Assembly: GCF_023822065.1 (NCBI RefSeq)
Contig: NZ_CP084930.1
Coordinates: forward strand, 2,744,001-2,808,000
Direction: 5' to 3'
Length of the DNA: 64,000 nucleotides
Origin: Sphingomonas morindae
GTDB taxonomy: Bacteria; Pseudomonadota; Alphaproteobacteria; Sphingomonadales; Sphingomonadaceae
Below are positions 46,886 to 56,608 of the stretch, in pieces (the first letter of the stretch is position 1; each line of letters starts with the position of its first letter). The notes below the pieces were generated by a model. It saw nothing but the letters and a program-made list of their open reading frames with translations, did not search any database and was not told where the DNA came from. Position numbers and translations under genes: made by a program.

Positions 46886-47779
46886 ATGCGGATGAGCGGT
46901 GAGGCAATCGCGGCCGAGGTGCGGCCGGTGCTCGAAGTGGGGGCGACGCTGGGCGAGGGCCCGGTCTGGGATGCGCGCGACGGGGTGCTCTGGTTCGTCG
47001 ATATCAAGCAGCGGCGTGTCTACCGGCATGATCCCGCCCGTGGCGCGACCGAGCATTGGACCGCGCCCGAGCAGGTCGGCTGGGTCCTCCCGGCGGCCGA
47101 AGGCGGCATGATCGCCGGGCTGAAGACCGGCGTGCACCGCTTCGATCCCGCCAGCGGCGCCTTCACCCTGCACCATGATCCGGAACCGGCGCTGCCCGGC
47201 AATCGCCTGAACGACGCCACCACCGATGCCGCGGGACGCATCTGGTTCGGCAGCATGGACGATGGCGAGCAGGGGCTGACCGGGCGGCTCTATCGGCTCG
47301 ATCCGGACGGGCTGCGCGAGTCGGGCCTGCCGCCGGTGGCGATCACCAATGGGCCCGCGATCAGCGGGGATGGCCGCACCCTCTACCACACCGATACCGC
47401 CGGCGGCGTGATCTGGCGCGTCGCGCTGGACGAGCAGGGCCTGGCCGGCGCGGCCGAGATCTTCACCACCATCCCCGCCGCCGAAGGCCATCCCGACGGG
47501 TCGGTGGTGGATGCCGAGGATTGCCTCTGGGTCGGCCTCTATGGCGGCTGGGGCGTCCGCCGCTACGATCCCAGCGGCCGGCTGATCGGCACCGTCGCCT
47601 TTCCGGTCGCCAACATCACCAAGATCGCCTTTGGCGGCCCCGATCTGCGCACCGCCTATGCGACCACCGCGCGGCAGGGGCTGGACGCGCAGGCGCTCGC
47701 CGCCCAGCCGCTGGCAGGCGCGCTGTTCGCCTTCGAGCCCGGCGTCGCCGGCCGCGCGCTGGTGCCGGCGCGGATCTGA
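46886..47779 (+). CDS. SMP-30/gluconolactonase family lactonase
   Basis: A 297-residue six-blade beta-propeller that hydrolyses sugar lactones with a bound divalent metal. It begins with the metal Glu in LGEGPVWDARDGVLWFVDIK, has NRLNDATTDAAGRIWFGSMDD with Asn-Asp, TNGPAISGDGRTLYHTDT, and GHPDGSVVDAEDCLWVGLYGG with the catalytic Asp. AGGAGG lies right before ATG 46886; another ATG is at 46892. No sugar catabolic genes beside it. Confidence 0.92.
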   Translation: MRMSGEAIAAEVRPVLEVGATLGEGPVWDARDGVLWFVDIKQRRVYRHDPARGATEHWTAPEQVGWVLPAAEGGMIAGLKTGVHRFDPASGAFTLHHDPEPALPGNRLNDATTDAAGRIWFGSMDDGEQGLTGRLYRLDPDGLRESGLPPVAITNGPAISGDGRTLYHTDTAGGVIWRVALDEQGLAGAAEIFTTIPAAEGHPDGSVVDAEDCLWVGLYGGWGVRRYDPSGRLIGTVAFPVANITKIAFGGPDLRTAYATTARQGLDAQALAAQPLAGALFAFEPGVAGRALVPARI

Positions 47780-47787
47780 TCCGCACG

Positions 47788-47820
47788 GCCCGCGCCGCCC
47801 GCGCGCGGGGCGGCGCGGGC
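47788..47820. terminator. Perfect 13-bp hairpin between convergent genes
   Basis: GCCCGCGCCGCCC (47788-47800) pairs perfectly with GGGCGGCGCGGGC (47808-47820) around a GCGCGCG loop, 8 bases past the lactonase stop and 7 bases from the acetyltransferase stop. No U-tract. Confidence 0.65.
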
Positions 47821-47827
47821 GGCCGGG

Positions 47828-48721
47828 TCAGCGCGGCAGCAGCTGCGGGGGTGGCGCGGCGACGCGGTGGGCCGGGGGCACGTCCTGCGCCAGCCAGATA
47901 TTGCCTTCCACCACGCAGCCCGCGCCCAGCGTGATCGGCCCGACCAGCGTCGCGCCGGCGTGGATCACGACATCGTCGCCGAGCCGGGGATGGCGGCGGC
48001 CGGGTCCGCGCCCGCGGCCGCCGAGCGTGACGCCCTGGTGCAGATGGACTCGCGCGCCGATGCGGCTGGTCTCGCCGATCACCACGCCGCTGCCGTGATC
48101 GATGAACAGGCTCGGACCGATCTGCGCGCCGGGATGGATGTCGATCCCGGTTCGCTCCAGGGCGATGGCGGCGATGGTGCGCGCCACGATCGGCGCGCCC
48201 AGCGTGAACAGGCGGTGGGCGATGCGGTGGTGGATCACCGCCAATAGGCCCGGATAGCAGAGCAGCACCTCGTCGACACTGCGCGCCGCCGGATCGATCC
48301 TGTAGGCCGCCTCGACATCGCTATCGATCAGCCGGCGCAGCGCGGCCAGGCTGGCGGCGAAGTCACCGACGATGCGCTCCGCCGCGTCGGAGGCGGCCTT
48401 GTCGGTCGGGCGCTCGGGGGCGAGCATCTGCTCCAGCACGACCTGGCCATGGAGGCGATCGAGCTGCGTCTCGAGGCAGGCGGCGATGAAGCGCGCCTCG
48501 TTGCCGGCGTTGACCTCGGGCGGACCAAGACGCAGCGGGAAGAGCGCGGCACCGAGCTGCCGCAACAGGCTGGCGAGCGCCTCGCGCGAGGGAAAGGCGA
48601 CACCATGCTCGGCATTGCGGGGATGGGCGGCGCGCCACGCGGCACGGGCCTCGGCGAGTTCGTGCAGCACGTCGTCCAGGCCGGCGCGGAAATTGGCGAC
48701 GGGGGCGGGGGAAAGGCTCAT
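47828..48721 (-). CDS. Serine O-acetyltransferase, EpsC type
   Basis: Makes O-acetylserine for cysteine synthesis. The 297-residue protein has a long helical N-terminal domain (1-190), then a left-handed beta-helix: GIDIHPGAQIGPSLFIDHGSGVVIGETSRIG, VHLHQGVTLGG, RHPRLGDDVVIHAGATLVG, with the catalytic His-Asp region intact. The long N-domain is as in the EpsC group of serine acetyltransferases. Start 48721 overlaps the hydrolase stop by four bases. Confidence 0.9.
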   Translation of the reverse strand: MSLSPAPVANFRAGLDDVLHELAEARAAWRAAHPRNAEHGVAFPSREALASLLRQLGAALFPLRLGPPEVNAGNEARFIAACLETQLDRLHGQVVLEQMLAPERPTDKAASDAAERIVGDFAASLAALRRLIDSDVEAAYRIDPAARSVDEVLLCYPGLLAVIHHRIAHRLFTLGAPIVARTIAAIALERTGIDIHPGAQIGPSLFIDHGSGVVIGETSRIGARVHLHQGVTLGGRGRGPGRRHPRLGDDVVIHAGATLVGPITLGAGCVVEGNIWLAQDVPPAHRVAAPPPQLLPR

Positions 48722-49341
48722 GCCCGGCCTCCACTGTCGGCTCGGGGCGCGGGCGCTCGATCCGGCGCGACGAACGGACCGCCGCCGGGCCGGGCGGATC
48801 GGATCAGCCGATCGAGCAGCGCGCGGCCCTCGGGCCAGTCGCCGAGGCGGGAGTCGGCGTTGATGTGCCCCAAGGCTCCGGCGTCGACGAACTCCGCGTG
48901 CCAGGCGGTGGCGATCGCGCGCGAACGGGCGAGGCTGGCATAGGGATCGTCGCGGCTGGCGACGAGCAGCGCGGGGAAGGCCAGCGGCGCGGCGGGCGCG
49001 GGGGCGAAGGCGCGGATCAGCGGATGCGCATCGGCGCGATCGACATCGGGCGGCGCCACGAGCAGCGCGCCGGCCACCTTGGCGCGGCGTGCCGCGCTCG
49101 CCTCCGCCGCCCACCAGGCCACCGCCAGACAGCCCAAGCTGTGCGCGATCAGCAGCGCCGGCCGCGTCGACCGCGCCACGGCGCGATCGAGGCGCGAGAC
49201 CCATAGGGCCGGGGTCGGATGATCCCATTGCCCCAGCTCCACGCGCCGGCACGACGGGCGTGCCGCGCACCAATGGCTTTGCCAATGATCCGGGCCGCTG
49301 TCGAACAGGCCGGGCAGCACGAGTTCCTGAAACTGGGACAT
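48718..49341 (-). CDS. RBBP9/YdeN-family alpha/beta hydrolase
   Basis: A 207-residue protein with LVLPGLFDSGPDHWQSHW, the nucleophile Ser in LLIAHSLGCLAVAWWA, LVAPPDV, and the late His in DAGALGHINADSRLGDWPEG, all as in the RBBP9/YdeN serine hydrolases of unknown substrate. Met at 49341 has GGAGCG 7 bases upstream; another Met at 49353. It overlaps the serine acetyltransferase gene, so a link to sulfur metabolism is possible. Confidence 0.88.
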   Translation of the reverse strand: MSQFQELVLPGLFDSGPDHWQSHWCAARPSCRRVELGQWDHPTPALWVSRLDRAVARSTRPALLIAHSLGCLAVAWWAAEASAARRAKVAGALLVAPPDVDRADAHPLIRAFAPAPAAPLAFPALLVASRDDPYASLARSRAIATAWHAEFVDAGALGHINADSRLGDWPEGRALLDRLIRSARPGGGPFVAPDRAPAPRADSGGRA

Positions 49342-49433
49342 GAGGCGCTCCATCGTGGCGCCAATTCCCTATCACTCTGCTGGGGAAAAGGGGGCGGCAG
49401 AAATGCTTGGGTGCGCCCAAGCGCGGGCGCGGG

Positions 49434-50492
49434 TCAGGCGGCGGCGCGGAGCGGGCGCCACCAGGCTTCGGCCTCGACATACCAGGCGATGCTCTGCGCC
49501 AGCCCGTCCGCCAGCCGGCGGCGCGGCGCGAAGCCGAGCCTGTCTCGCGCCTTGTCGGTGGCGAGCGCGTAGCGCCGGTCATGGCCCGGGCGATCGGCGA
49601 CGAAGTGGAGCAGGGCGGCGGTGGCGCGCCCGCGCGCGGGCGGGGCGTCCGGAAAGCGGCGCGCCAGCTCCGGCCGATCGGCGAACAGCGCATCGAGCCC
49701 CGCGCACAGGCTCTGCGCGAGGCGAATATTGTCCTGCTCCTCGCCGCCGCCCAGCGCGTAGCTTTCGCCCGCCGCGCCATGGAGCAGCGCCGCTTCGAGC
49801 CCGCGACAATGATCCTCGACATGCAGCCAGTCGCGCACATTGCGGCCATCGCCGTAGAGCGGCAGCGGCAGGCCATGCAGCGCGTTGAGCAGGAAGAGCG
49901 GGATCAGCTTCTCGGGAAATTGATAGGGCCCGTAATTGTTCGAGCAGAAGCTCGTCACCGCATCGAGGCCGTAGGTGCGGTGATAGGCGCGGACGAGATG
50001 ATCGGCCGCCGCTTTGGAGGCCGCATAGGGCGAGTTGGGCGCGAACGGGCTCGCCTCGGTGGCGGGCGGGGCCTCGGGGGCGAGCGAGCCGAACACTTCG
50101 TCGGTCGATACATTGTGGAAGCGGTGCGGCCGTCCCGTGCCGCGATCCAGCCACGCCGCGCGCGCCGCCTTCAACAGGCTGTGCGTGCCCATGATGTTCG
50201 TTTCGACAAAGGCATCGGGGCCGGCGATCGACCGATCGACATGGCTTTCGGCGGCGAAGTGGATCAGCCTGTCTATCCCGCGCTCCACCAGCAGCCGCTC
50301 CACCAGCGCCGTATCGCGAATGTCGCCCACGACCAGATCCACCCCGTCGAGATCGGCGAGATTGGTGGGGTTGCCGGCATAGGTCAGCGCATCGAGCACG
50401 ACGATGGCGTCCGCCGGATGCGCCCGGCGCCAGTGACGCACGAAATTGGCGCCGATAAAGCCCGCGCCGCCGGTGACGAGCAGATCAGCCAT
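49434..50492 (-). CDS. rfbB: dTDP-glucose 4,6-dehydratase
   Basis: Converts dTDP-glucose to dTDP-4-keto-6-deoxyglucose. This 352-residue extended SDR has TGGAGFIGANFVRHW, FAAESHVDRSI, NVSTDEVFGSL with Thr-Asp-Glu, the YAASKAAADHLV Tyr-Lys pair, and SNNYGPYQFPEKLIPLF. The frame remains open upstream but start 50492 gives [12 protein letters not shown]. It overlaps rfbA by 8 bases. rfbC and rfbD are not in the window. Confidence 0.95.
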   Translation of the reverse strand: MADLLVTGGAGFIGANFVRHWRRAHPADAIVVLDALTYAGNPTNLADLDGVDLVVGDIRDTALVERLLVERGIDRLIHFAAESHVDRSIAGPDAFVETNIMGTHSLLKAARAAWLDRGTGRPHRFHNVSTDEVFGSLAPEAPPATEASPFAPNSPYAASKAAADHLVRAYHRTYGLDAVTSFCSNNYGPYQFPEKLIPLFLLNALHGLPLPLYGDGRNVRDWLHVEDHCRGLEAALLHGAAGESYALGGGEEQDNIRLAQSLCAGLDALFADRPELARRFPDAPPARGRATAALLHFVADRPGHDRRYALATDKARDRLGFAPRRRLADGLAQSIAWYVEAEAWWRPLRAAA

Positions 50493-51420
50493 GAACGTGC
50501 GCGGCGAGGGGGCCGGCCATGGCGGTGCGGGGCGCGCGCCCCGCCGCCAGCTGCCGCAGCAGATAGGCGCCATAGCCGCTCTTCAGGAGCGGGCGCGCCA
50601 ACGCGTCCAGCGCCTCATCGTCGATAAAGCCGAGGCGCCAGGCAATCTCCTCCGGACAGCCGATCTTCAGCCCCTGCCGCTCCTCGACAATGCGGACATA
50701 ATGCGCCGCGTCCAGCAGGCTGGCATGGGTGCCCGTATCGAGCCAGGCGATCCCGCGGCCGAGCGGCGCCGCCGCGAGCCGGCGATCCGCCAGATAGCCG
50801 CGCAGCAGATCGGTGATCTCCAGCTCGCCGCGCGGCGAGGGGGTGAGCGCGGCCGCGCGCGACGGCGCCTCGCCATCGCAATAATAGAGGCCCGTCACGG
50901 CATGGGTGGAGCGGGGCACCACGGGCTTCTCCTCCAGCCCGGTGACGCGACCATGCGCGTCGATCTCGGCGACGCCATAGGCGCGCGGATCGGCGACCGT
51001 GTAGGTGAAGAGGGTCGCGCCCTCGTCGCGCGCGTCCGCGGCCCGCAGCATGGCGGGGAAGCCGTTGCCGTAAAAGATGTTGTCGCCGAGGATCAGCGCC
51101 GAAGGCGCGCCCTTCAGCCACGGCTCCGCGAGCAGATAGGCCTGGGGCAGGCCGGCGGGCTCGGGCTGTACCGCATAGTCGATCGCAAGCCCCAGCCGGC
51201 TGCCATCGCCCAACAGCCGCTGGAAGGCGGCGGCATCGTGCGGCGTGGTGATGATCAGAATCTCGCGCAGACCGGCCAGCATCAGCACGGACAGCGGATA
51301 ATAGATCATCGGCTTGTCGTACACGGGCATCAGCTGCTTGGAGACGGTCAGCGTGAGCGGGTAGAGCCGGGTCGCGGCGCCGCCCGCCAGGATGATTCCC
51401 CGCCGCACCGGGGCGCTCAC
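50485..51420 (-). CDS. rfbA: Glucose-1-phosphate thymidylyltransferase
   Basis: Forms dTDP-glucose from dTTP and glucose 1-phosphate. The 311-residue protein has [66 protein letters not shown], and [14 protein letters not shown], the complete RmlA set (GGAAT replaces the usual GGSGT). GTG 51420 is the start, overlapping the dehydrogenase stop (GTGA). Central gene of the nucleotide-sugar operon. Confidence 0.95.
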   Translation of the reverse strand: MSAPVRRGIILAGGAATRLYPLTLTVSKQLMPVYDKPMIYYPLSVLMLAGLREILIITTPHDAAAFQRLLGDGSRLGLAIDYAVQPEPAGLPQAYLLAEPWLKGAPSALILGDNIFYGNGFPAMLRAADARDEGATLFTYTVADPRAYGVAEIDAHGRVTGLEEKPVVPRSTHAVTGLYYCDGEAPSRAAALTPSPRGELEITDLLRGYLADRRLAAAPLGRGIAWLDTGTHASLLDAAHYVRIVEERQGLKIGCPEEIAWRLGFIDDEALDALARPLLKSGYGAYLLRQLAAGRAPRTAMAGPLAAHVHG

Positions 51421-52742
51421 AAGGTCCAGGTGCGGCAGGCGAGGCGGCGGTCGCGGAACACGCCCTTCACATCGGCGAACAGCCCGTCCTCGGCGACCAG
51501 CGCCTCGATCGCGGCGTCGCTCATGGCGCGATATTGATGATGGGCGACGGCGGCGATGACGAGATCGTAGCGCCGGTCGAGCACCGCGTCCGTCACCTTG
51601 ACGCCATATTCGGCGGCCGCTTCGGCGGCATCGGCATGGGGATCGTGGACCGCCACGCCATGGCCGTGGAATTGCAGCCGCCGAACCATGTCCACCACCT
51701 TGGAGTTGCGCAGATCGGGCACATCCTCCTTGAAGGTGACGCCGAGCACCAGAACATGCATCAGCCGGCCGCCCATGGCGAGGTGCAGCGTGTCGGCGAT
51801 CCAGCGGCCCATATCGTCGTTCACCGAGCGCGCCGCCGGGATTACCTCCGGCAGGTGGCCCAGCTCGATCGAGCGGTGCGACAGATAATAGGGATCGACG
51901 CCGATGCAGTGGCCGCCCACCAAACCGGGCTGGAAGGGCAGGAAGTTCCACTTGGTGCGCGCCGCGTCCAGCACATCCCAGATCGATACGTCGAGCCGCG
52001 CGAAGATGCGCGTCACCTCGTTCATGAAGGCGATGTTGACGTCGCGCTGCGCATTCTCGATCGCCTTGGCGCCCTCGGCGGCCTTGATCGAGGCGGCGCG
52101 GAAGGTGCCGCCGGTCGTCACCCGGTCATAGAGCGCGGCCACCCGGTCCAGCGTCTCGGGGCTGTCGCCGGCCACCACCTTGATGATCTTGTCGACGGTA
52201 TGCTCCCGATCGCCGGGGTTGATCCGCTCGGGCGAATAGCCGACGCAGAAATCCTGCCGCCAGCGCAGCCCGCCGGCGCGCTCGATCGCGGGAACGCACA
52301 ATTCCTCCGTAACGCCGGGATAGACGGTGCTCTCGAAGATCACCACCGGGTGGCGCGCGGGATCGATCATCCGCCCGACCATCTCGCTCGCCGCGATCAG
52401 CGCGCGCAGATCGGGGCGGTTGCGCTCGTCCACCGGCGTCGGCACGGTGACGATATAGATGTCGGCCGCGGGGCAGGCCTGCGCGTCGGCGACGCAGCGC
52501 AGGCGCGTTTCGCGCAGCCGCTCGGCGTCGATCTCGCCGGTGCGGTCATGGCCGGCGATCAGCTCGCTCACCCGGCCATCATCGATATCGAGCCCGATCG
52601 TGGGCAGGCTTTGCGCCAGCCGCACCGCGAGCGGCAGGCCGACATAGCCGAGCCCGATCACGACGACGGTTTCGGCCGAGGCCGCGAGCGGGGCGCTGGC
52701 GGCGGCGGGCGCGGCCGGCAGATCGAGCAGGGGCGTATCCAT
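51417..52742 (-). CDS. UDP-N-acetylhexosamine 6-dehydrogenase (TviB/WbpO type)
   Basis: Oxidises a UDP-HexNAc to the uronic acid. The 441-residue protein has the NAD motif [16 protein letters not shown] (after a 25-residue Ala/Pro leader), [40 protein letters not shown], the active-site Cys in [16 protein letters not shown], and [15 protein letters not shown]. The pattern is that of TviB/WbpO and not of UDP-glucose dehydrogenase. Start 52742. First gene of dehydrogenase-rfbA-rfbB. Confidence 0.93.
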   Translation of the reverse strand: MDTPLLDLPAAPAAASAPLAASAETVVVIGLGYVGLPLAVRLAQSLPTIGLDIDDGRVSELIAGHDRTGEIDAERLRETRLRCVADAQACPAADIYIVTVPTPVDERNRPDLRALIAASEMVGRMIDPARHPVVIFESTVYPGVTEELCVPAIERAGGLRWRQDFCVGYSPERINPGDREHTVDKIIKVVAGDSPETLDRVAALYDRVTTGGTFRAASIKAAEGAKAIENAQRDVNIAFMNEVTRIFARLDVSIWDVLDAARTKWNFLPFQPGLVGGHCIGVDPYYLSHRSIELGHLPEVIPAARSVNDDMGRWIADTLHLAMGGRLMHVLVLGVTFKEDVPDLRNSKVVDMVRRLQFHGHGVAVHDPHADAAEAAAEYGVKVTDAVLDRRYDLVIAAVAHHQYRAMSDAAIEALVAEDGLFADVKGVFRDRRLACRTWTL

Positions 52743-52859
52743 GCCCTCCGGCTAACCGATCTGTGTAAAAGCTTCGTCAATCGCTTAGCGCAGGGCGCTC
52801 CGGCTTGCATTCGCCCCCGCCCGTGCCGACATGGCGCGCATCTGAGACAAGGAGCCCTT

Positions 52860-53405
52860 ATGGCTGAAGAAATCGCCACCCTGGCCGGAGGATGTTTCTG
52901 GTGCACCGAGGCGGTGTTCGACGATGTGATCGGCGTGCACGCGGTGGAGAGCGGCTATACCGGCGGCACGGTTGAGACGCCGAGCTATGAGCAGGTCTGC
53001 GGCGGCCAGACCGGCCATGCCGAGGCGGTGCGGATCCGCTTCGATCCGGCCGAGATCAGCTATGACGATCTGCTCGACATCTTCTTCCATACCCATGATC
53101 CGACTCAGCTCAACCGCCAGGGCAATGATGTCGGCACCCAATATCGCTCGGCGATCTTCCCGCATGACGAGGCGCAGCAGGCCGCCGCGCTGCGCGCGAT
53201 CGAACGCGCCAAGGCCGAGCATGAACGGCCCGTGGTGACGACGATCGAGCCCGAGGCGCCCTGGTATCCCGCCGAGGCTTATCACCAGGAATATTTCGAG
53301 CGGATGGGCAATCAGAACCCCTATTGCATGGCGGTGGTGGCGCCCAAGCTGCAGAAGTTCCGCAAGAGTTACGCGGCGCGGCTGAAGCGCCAAAGCGCCG
53401 CCTGA
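52860..53405 (+). CDS. msrA: Peptide methionine sulfoxide reductase A
   Basis: Repairs Met-S-sulfoxide. The 181-residue protein has the catalytic motif [32 protein letters not shown], and [26 protein letters not shown] 52860 (preceded by AAGGAG) gives [15 protein letters not shown]. No MsrB gene is next to it. Confidence 0.96.
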   Translation: MAEEIATLAGGCFWCTEAVFDDVIGVHAVESGYTGGTVETPSYEQVCGGQTGHAEAVRIRFDPAEISYDDLLDIFFHTHDPTQLNRQGNDVGTQYRSAIFPHDEAQQAAALRAIERAKAEHERPVVTTIEPEAPWYPAEAYHQEYFERMGNQNPYCMAVVAPKLQKFRKSYAARLKRQSAA

Positions 53406-53484
53406 CACGCCCCGCACGGGCTTGAGCCCGCCGCCGGCCAGTGGCATGGCGGCGGGCGACGTGGCGGAGCGGAGACAGACAGGC

Positions 53485-54249
53485 GTGGCGCAGACGATCG
53501 AGAAGCAGCTTCCGCCGCAGCCGAGCAAGGCTCTGATCCCCAAGCGGCCGCTCGTCATGCGGCTCGGCCTGTGGCTGCAGCCGCGCATAAACCGGCTGAG
53601 CGCGCGCAGCTCCAAGATCGGCAACGAGGCCTTCTACGATACTGCCCATTTCCCCTGGGTCGCCCAGCTCGAGGCGCAGTGGGAGGCGATCCGCGAAGAG
53701 GCGCTGCGGGTTTCGCAGGATCTCAGCAAGGTGCCGCCGCTGGCGGAAATCTCCCCCGATCACCGGCGCATCGCCCCGGCGGGCATGTGGCGCTCCTTTT
53801 TCCTCTACGGCTATGGCTATCGGGTGGAGGCCAATTGCGAGGCCGCCCCGGTGACGGCGCGGCTGCTCAAATCGGTGCCGGGCCTCAATTCCGCGCTCTT
53901 CTCCATCCTGAAGCCGGGCACGCATATTCCGGCCCATACCGGCGTCTCCAAGGCGATCCTCACCTGCCACCTCGGCCTGCGCGTGCCCGCCGAGCGCGCC
54001 CGCTGCCGGATGCGCGTGGGCGAGGAGCAGACCCTGTGGGAAGAGGGCAAGGCCTTCGTCTTCGACGATATGTTCAACCATGAGGTGTGGAACGACACCG
54101 ATGAGGTGCGGATCGTGCTGCTCGTGCAGTTCCGCCGCCCGATGCGCCCGCTCGGCCGCGCGATCGGCGAACTCTTCCTCTGGGGCGTGCGTCACAGCCG
54201 CTTCGTGCAGGATGCGCGCCGCGGCGTGGCGGAGTGGAAGGCCGGCTGA
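53485..54249 (+). CDS. Aspartyl/asparaginyl beta-hydroxylase domain protein
   Basis: A 254-residue Fe(II)/2-oxoglutarate dioxygenase of the AspH/LpxO-like group. It has a basic N-terminus, FYDTAHFPWVAQLEAQW, WRSFFLYGYG, FSILKPGTHIPAHTGVSKAILTCHLGL with the first metal His, and FDDMFNHEVWNDTDEVRIVLLVQF with the second. The 2-His facial pair is as in lipid A hydroxylase LpxO, which hydroxylates the secondary acyl chain; a protein substrate is also possible. GTG 53485 preferred; ATG 53446 gives 13 more residues. Confidence 0.85.
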   Translation: MAQTIEKQLPPQPSKALIPKRPLVMRLGLWLQPRINRLSARSSKIGNEAFYDTAHFPWVAQLEAQWEAIREEALRVSQDLSKVPPLAEISPDHRRIAPAGMWRSFFLYGYGYRVEANCEAAPVTARLLKSVPGLNSALFSILKPGTHIPAHTGVSKAILTCHLGLRVPAERARCRMRVGEEQTLWEEGKAFVFDDMFNHEVWNDTDEVRIVLLVQFRRPMRPLGRAIGELFLWGVRHSRFVQDARRGVAEWKAG

Positions 54250-54256
54250 GCGGCGG

Positions 54257-55450
54257 TCAGACGGGAAACGGAGTTCGGCGGAGCCGATGCCAAGCGCGCT
54301 GCAGGCGTGCGATCCCGCCGGATCCGCTCTCGCGGCGTACAAAGTTATAGAATCGGGTATAAGCCTTATTGACTGGGTTGAGCTGCTTGGCGATGCGCGC
54401 GTGGCGCAGGGCCTCCGCGCGATAGCCCGTCTTCCACGAGATCACGCTCAGCCAGTGATGAAGCTGCGCATAATCCGGATGATCGGCTGTGATCTGCCGC
54501 GCCACAGCGAGCGATTCGTTGGCGCGTCCCCCCGCATAGAGCGCCTCGCTATAGGGTAGCGCATAGCCGATGAAGCCGCCGGACTGCACCACGGCTCTGG
54601 CATGAAGCTCAAGCGCCTCTTCATGCTGTTCCGCCGCCGTGAGTCGGCCAGCCAAAACATGGAGCATCAGCTCGTCACCGGGCGCGAGCTCGACCGCGCG
54701 ACGTGCCAGCCTGATCGCCAAGCGGGCCCGATGCGCCGGCTGACGCTTGGCCAATTCGCTGAGGTAGAAGGGGTTCAGCTTTGTGCTGCTACGTAGCTCC
54801 GCGAGAAAAGCCTCCGCGTCCAACGATCCATCCAGAACCGCAAAAACCAGCGGACGTAATGCCCGGCTCATGCTGAGATAGGTTGATACCGGATGGCCGG
54901 CATAGCGGATCGGCAGCGAAGTGATCGGAATTTCGCGCGCGATAAGCGCGACGTGCCGCCCGTCAAGGTCGGTTGGATCATAGGCGATCACGGGGCGGAA
55001 AGAAGCGCGTAGCACACCATCGATCCCTTTGAGCCAGCGAGTCGCTTGCCCCTCTTGCCGCCAGCGCTGCTCAAAACGCGCCTTGCGTGGATCGTTGGAG
55101 AATTGCGGAGAGAGGCTTAGGCATGCGGTGGCCCCGATCGGATGAGCCAGCCGCAGCGCAGCATAGCCTCCCATACTCGAGCCGTAGGTCATGACATGCT
55201 CGGCGCCGGCGAGGTAGGCGCGAACGAGCCGTGCGGCAGTCAGAGTATCGGAATATTGATACCAGTTGTTGCCGCTGCCCATGAAGGTGACGAAGGAGAC
55301 ATTTTCCGATCGCAAGAAATCCTCGGCAAAGGCCTTGCGCTCGAAGCCGGCCTCCATCCCGTAGTTATCGAAGGTCACAATCCAGCGGCGGATGTCAGAC
55401 CCAGGGTAGGCGCGAACGCACAGAGTATCACTTCGGTATAATTCGATCAC
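54257..55450 (-). CDS. Alpha/beta hydrolase with C-terminal TPR-like repeats
   Basis: A 397-residue protein in two parts. Residues 1-215 form a hydrolase fold: WIVTFDNYG, FMGSGNNWYQY and nucleophile elbow YGSSMGGYAAL with Ser92. Residues 240-370 are helical repeats of TPR or Sel1 type (LAIRLARRAVELAPGDELML, ALELHARAVVQSGG, ALRHARIAKQLNPVNKAY). Signal peptide is absent. This may deacetylate or modify a glycan or its carrier, but this is inference from its neighbours. Downstream end of the glycan operon. Confidence 0.75.
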   Translation of the reverse strand: MIELYRSDTLCVRAYPGSDIRRWIVTFDNYGMEAGFERKAFAEDFLRSENVSFVTFMGSGNNWYQYSDTLTAARLVRAYLAGAEHVMTYGSSMGGYAALRLAHPIGATACLSLSPQFSNDPRKARFEQRWRQEGQATRWLKGIDGVLRASFRPVIAYDPTDLDGRHVALIAREIPITSLPIRYAGHPVSTYLSMSRALRPLVFAVLDGSLDAEAFLAELRSSTKLNPFYLSELAKRQPAHRARLAIRLARRAVELAPGDELMLHVLAGRLTAAEQHEEALELHARAVVQSGGFIGYALPYSEALYAGGRANESLAVARQITADHPDYAQLHHWLSVISWKTGYRAEALRHARIAKQLNPVNKAYTRFYNFVRRESGSGGIARLQRAWHRLRRTPFPV

Positions 55451-55501
55451 AAGATGCTCGATAAAACGGGAGGGCGTCGAAAGACCTGGCTTGGCTCAGA
55501 T

Positions 55502-56608
55502 TTAGCTGTGCTCGGCTATTTCAACCGACTCGATGCCAAAGGTCAGCCGGCGCGGGTCTGCCGGTGGCGTAAGCGCCTGCTGAACCTCGAACTGCACGAT
55601 CGCGTGTCGATGCAAGGTCGCGCCCACTGTGATGAACCGCGTGTCCTCGGCAAGAGGAAAATCAACCCCGTTGAGCGAAAGCCGTGACGGCGAGGGCCGC
55701 GGCCCGAGTGGAGCGTACAACTTCATTCGGATCATGTAGTTGCCTGGCCAAGGAACTTCCACGAGGAAGCCAGCGGAGTGGCCGTTGCCAGCCCACGCCC
55801 ATTCGCGTGAGCCTTCACGCTCCACGCTCCAGAATCCCCGCCGCGCGGGAAGCTGGCTGATTGACAGCCGCGCATGCCACGGGCGATCCGAAATCAGAGG
55901 TGTTCCTGCGAAGGCATCCCCAAGCGGGAGTAGGTCGATCATCGTGCTGTCGTCGGCGCTGGCGGTGAGATCGGGCGCCGGCCGCTCCTTGGGCCAATAG
56001 ACCGCAAAACGCTCGCGTCCTGCATCGCCGCCCGCACGCCGTCCGGCTGCGAGCACCAGCCGTCTATAGCCCGAAAAATGCGCCACTTGCGCCGCGCAGG
56101 CCGCGAACAGGTCCGTCGACGGCGGCGAGCGGAGCACGATAGCTGGCCGAAAGCGCAGGATGTGCTGCTGCGCGGCGGAGAGCACATCCGGTGAGATGGC
56201 GCGACCAGCGAGGATGAGCAGGTCGCAGCGCGAGAGGCCGTCCAGCACATTTTCCAGGCTCAACAGGCGCAGCGCGCTCGGCGTCGACTCAAACTCTAGC
56301 GGATGCGGCCGGAAATCAAGCAACGCGTCGCGCGCGGCGAGCACCGACATGTTTGCCTCGAAGCCCAGCTGCGCGAGCGCCTCCCCATAGGCGCGCGACG
56401 GCAGCAGCACGGTTCCCGTGCTGTCGCGCAGCGACGACGTCAGGCGATCGCACTCGACGATTACGAGCTTCCTGCCGAGAGCCTGTACGATTGCCGACCC
56501 AATCACCGCCCAATCCGCATAGCCGTAACCGGCTCCGGCAGGCAGAGGTTCGTCGGCGCCGCAAACCTCGGAAAAGCGCGGAAGCGCGCGCCTGAAGGCG
56601 CTAATCAT
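55502..56608 (-). CDS. Unknown protein with C-terminal beta-sandwich-like domain
   Basis: 368 residues, not recognised. The first half is a Rossmann-like alpha/beta region (WAVIGSAIVQALGRKLVIVECD, VLDGLSRCDLLILAGRAI). The second half is beta-rich: a long run with RRGFWSVEREGSREWAWAG, VEVPWPGNYMIRMKLYAP, SRLSLNGVDFPL and a closing RRLTFGIESVEIAE. That layout resembles carbohydrate-associated jelly-roll domains near surface glycosyltransferases. Start overlaps the preceding glycosyltransferase stop by one base. Confidence 0.75.
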   Translation of the reverse strand: MISAFRRALPRFSEVCGADEPLPAGAGYGYADWAVIGSAIVQALGRKLVIVECDRLTSSLRDSTGTVLLPSRAYGEALAQLGFEANMSVLAARDALLDFRPHPLEFESTPSALRLLSLENVLDGLSRCDLLILAGRAISPDVLSAAQQHILRFRPAIVLRSPPSTDLFAACAAQVAHFSGYRRLVLAAGRRAGGDAGRERFAVYWPKERPAPDLTASADDSTMIDLLPLGDAFAGTPLISDRPWHARLSISQLPARRGFWSVEREGSREWAWAGNGHSAGFLVEVPWPGNYMIRMKLYAPLGPRPSPSRLSLNGVDFPLAEDTRFITVGATLHRHAIVQFEVQQALTPPADPRRLTFGIESVEIAEHS

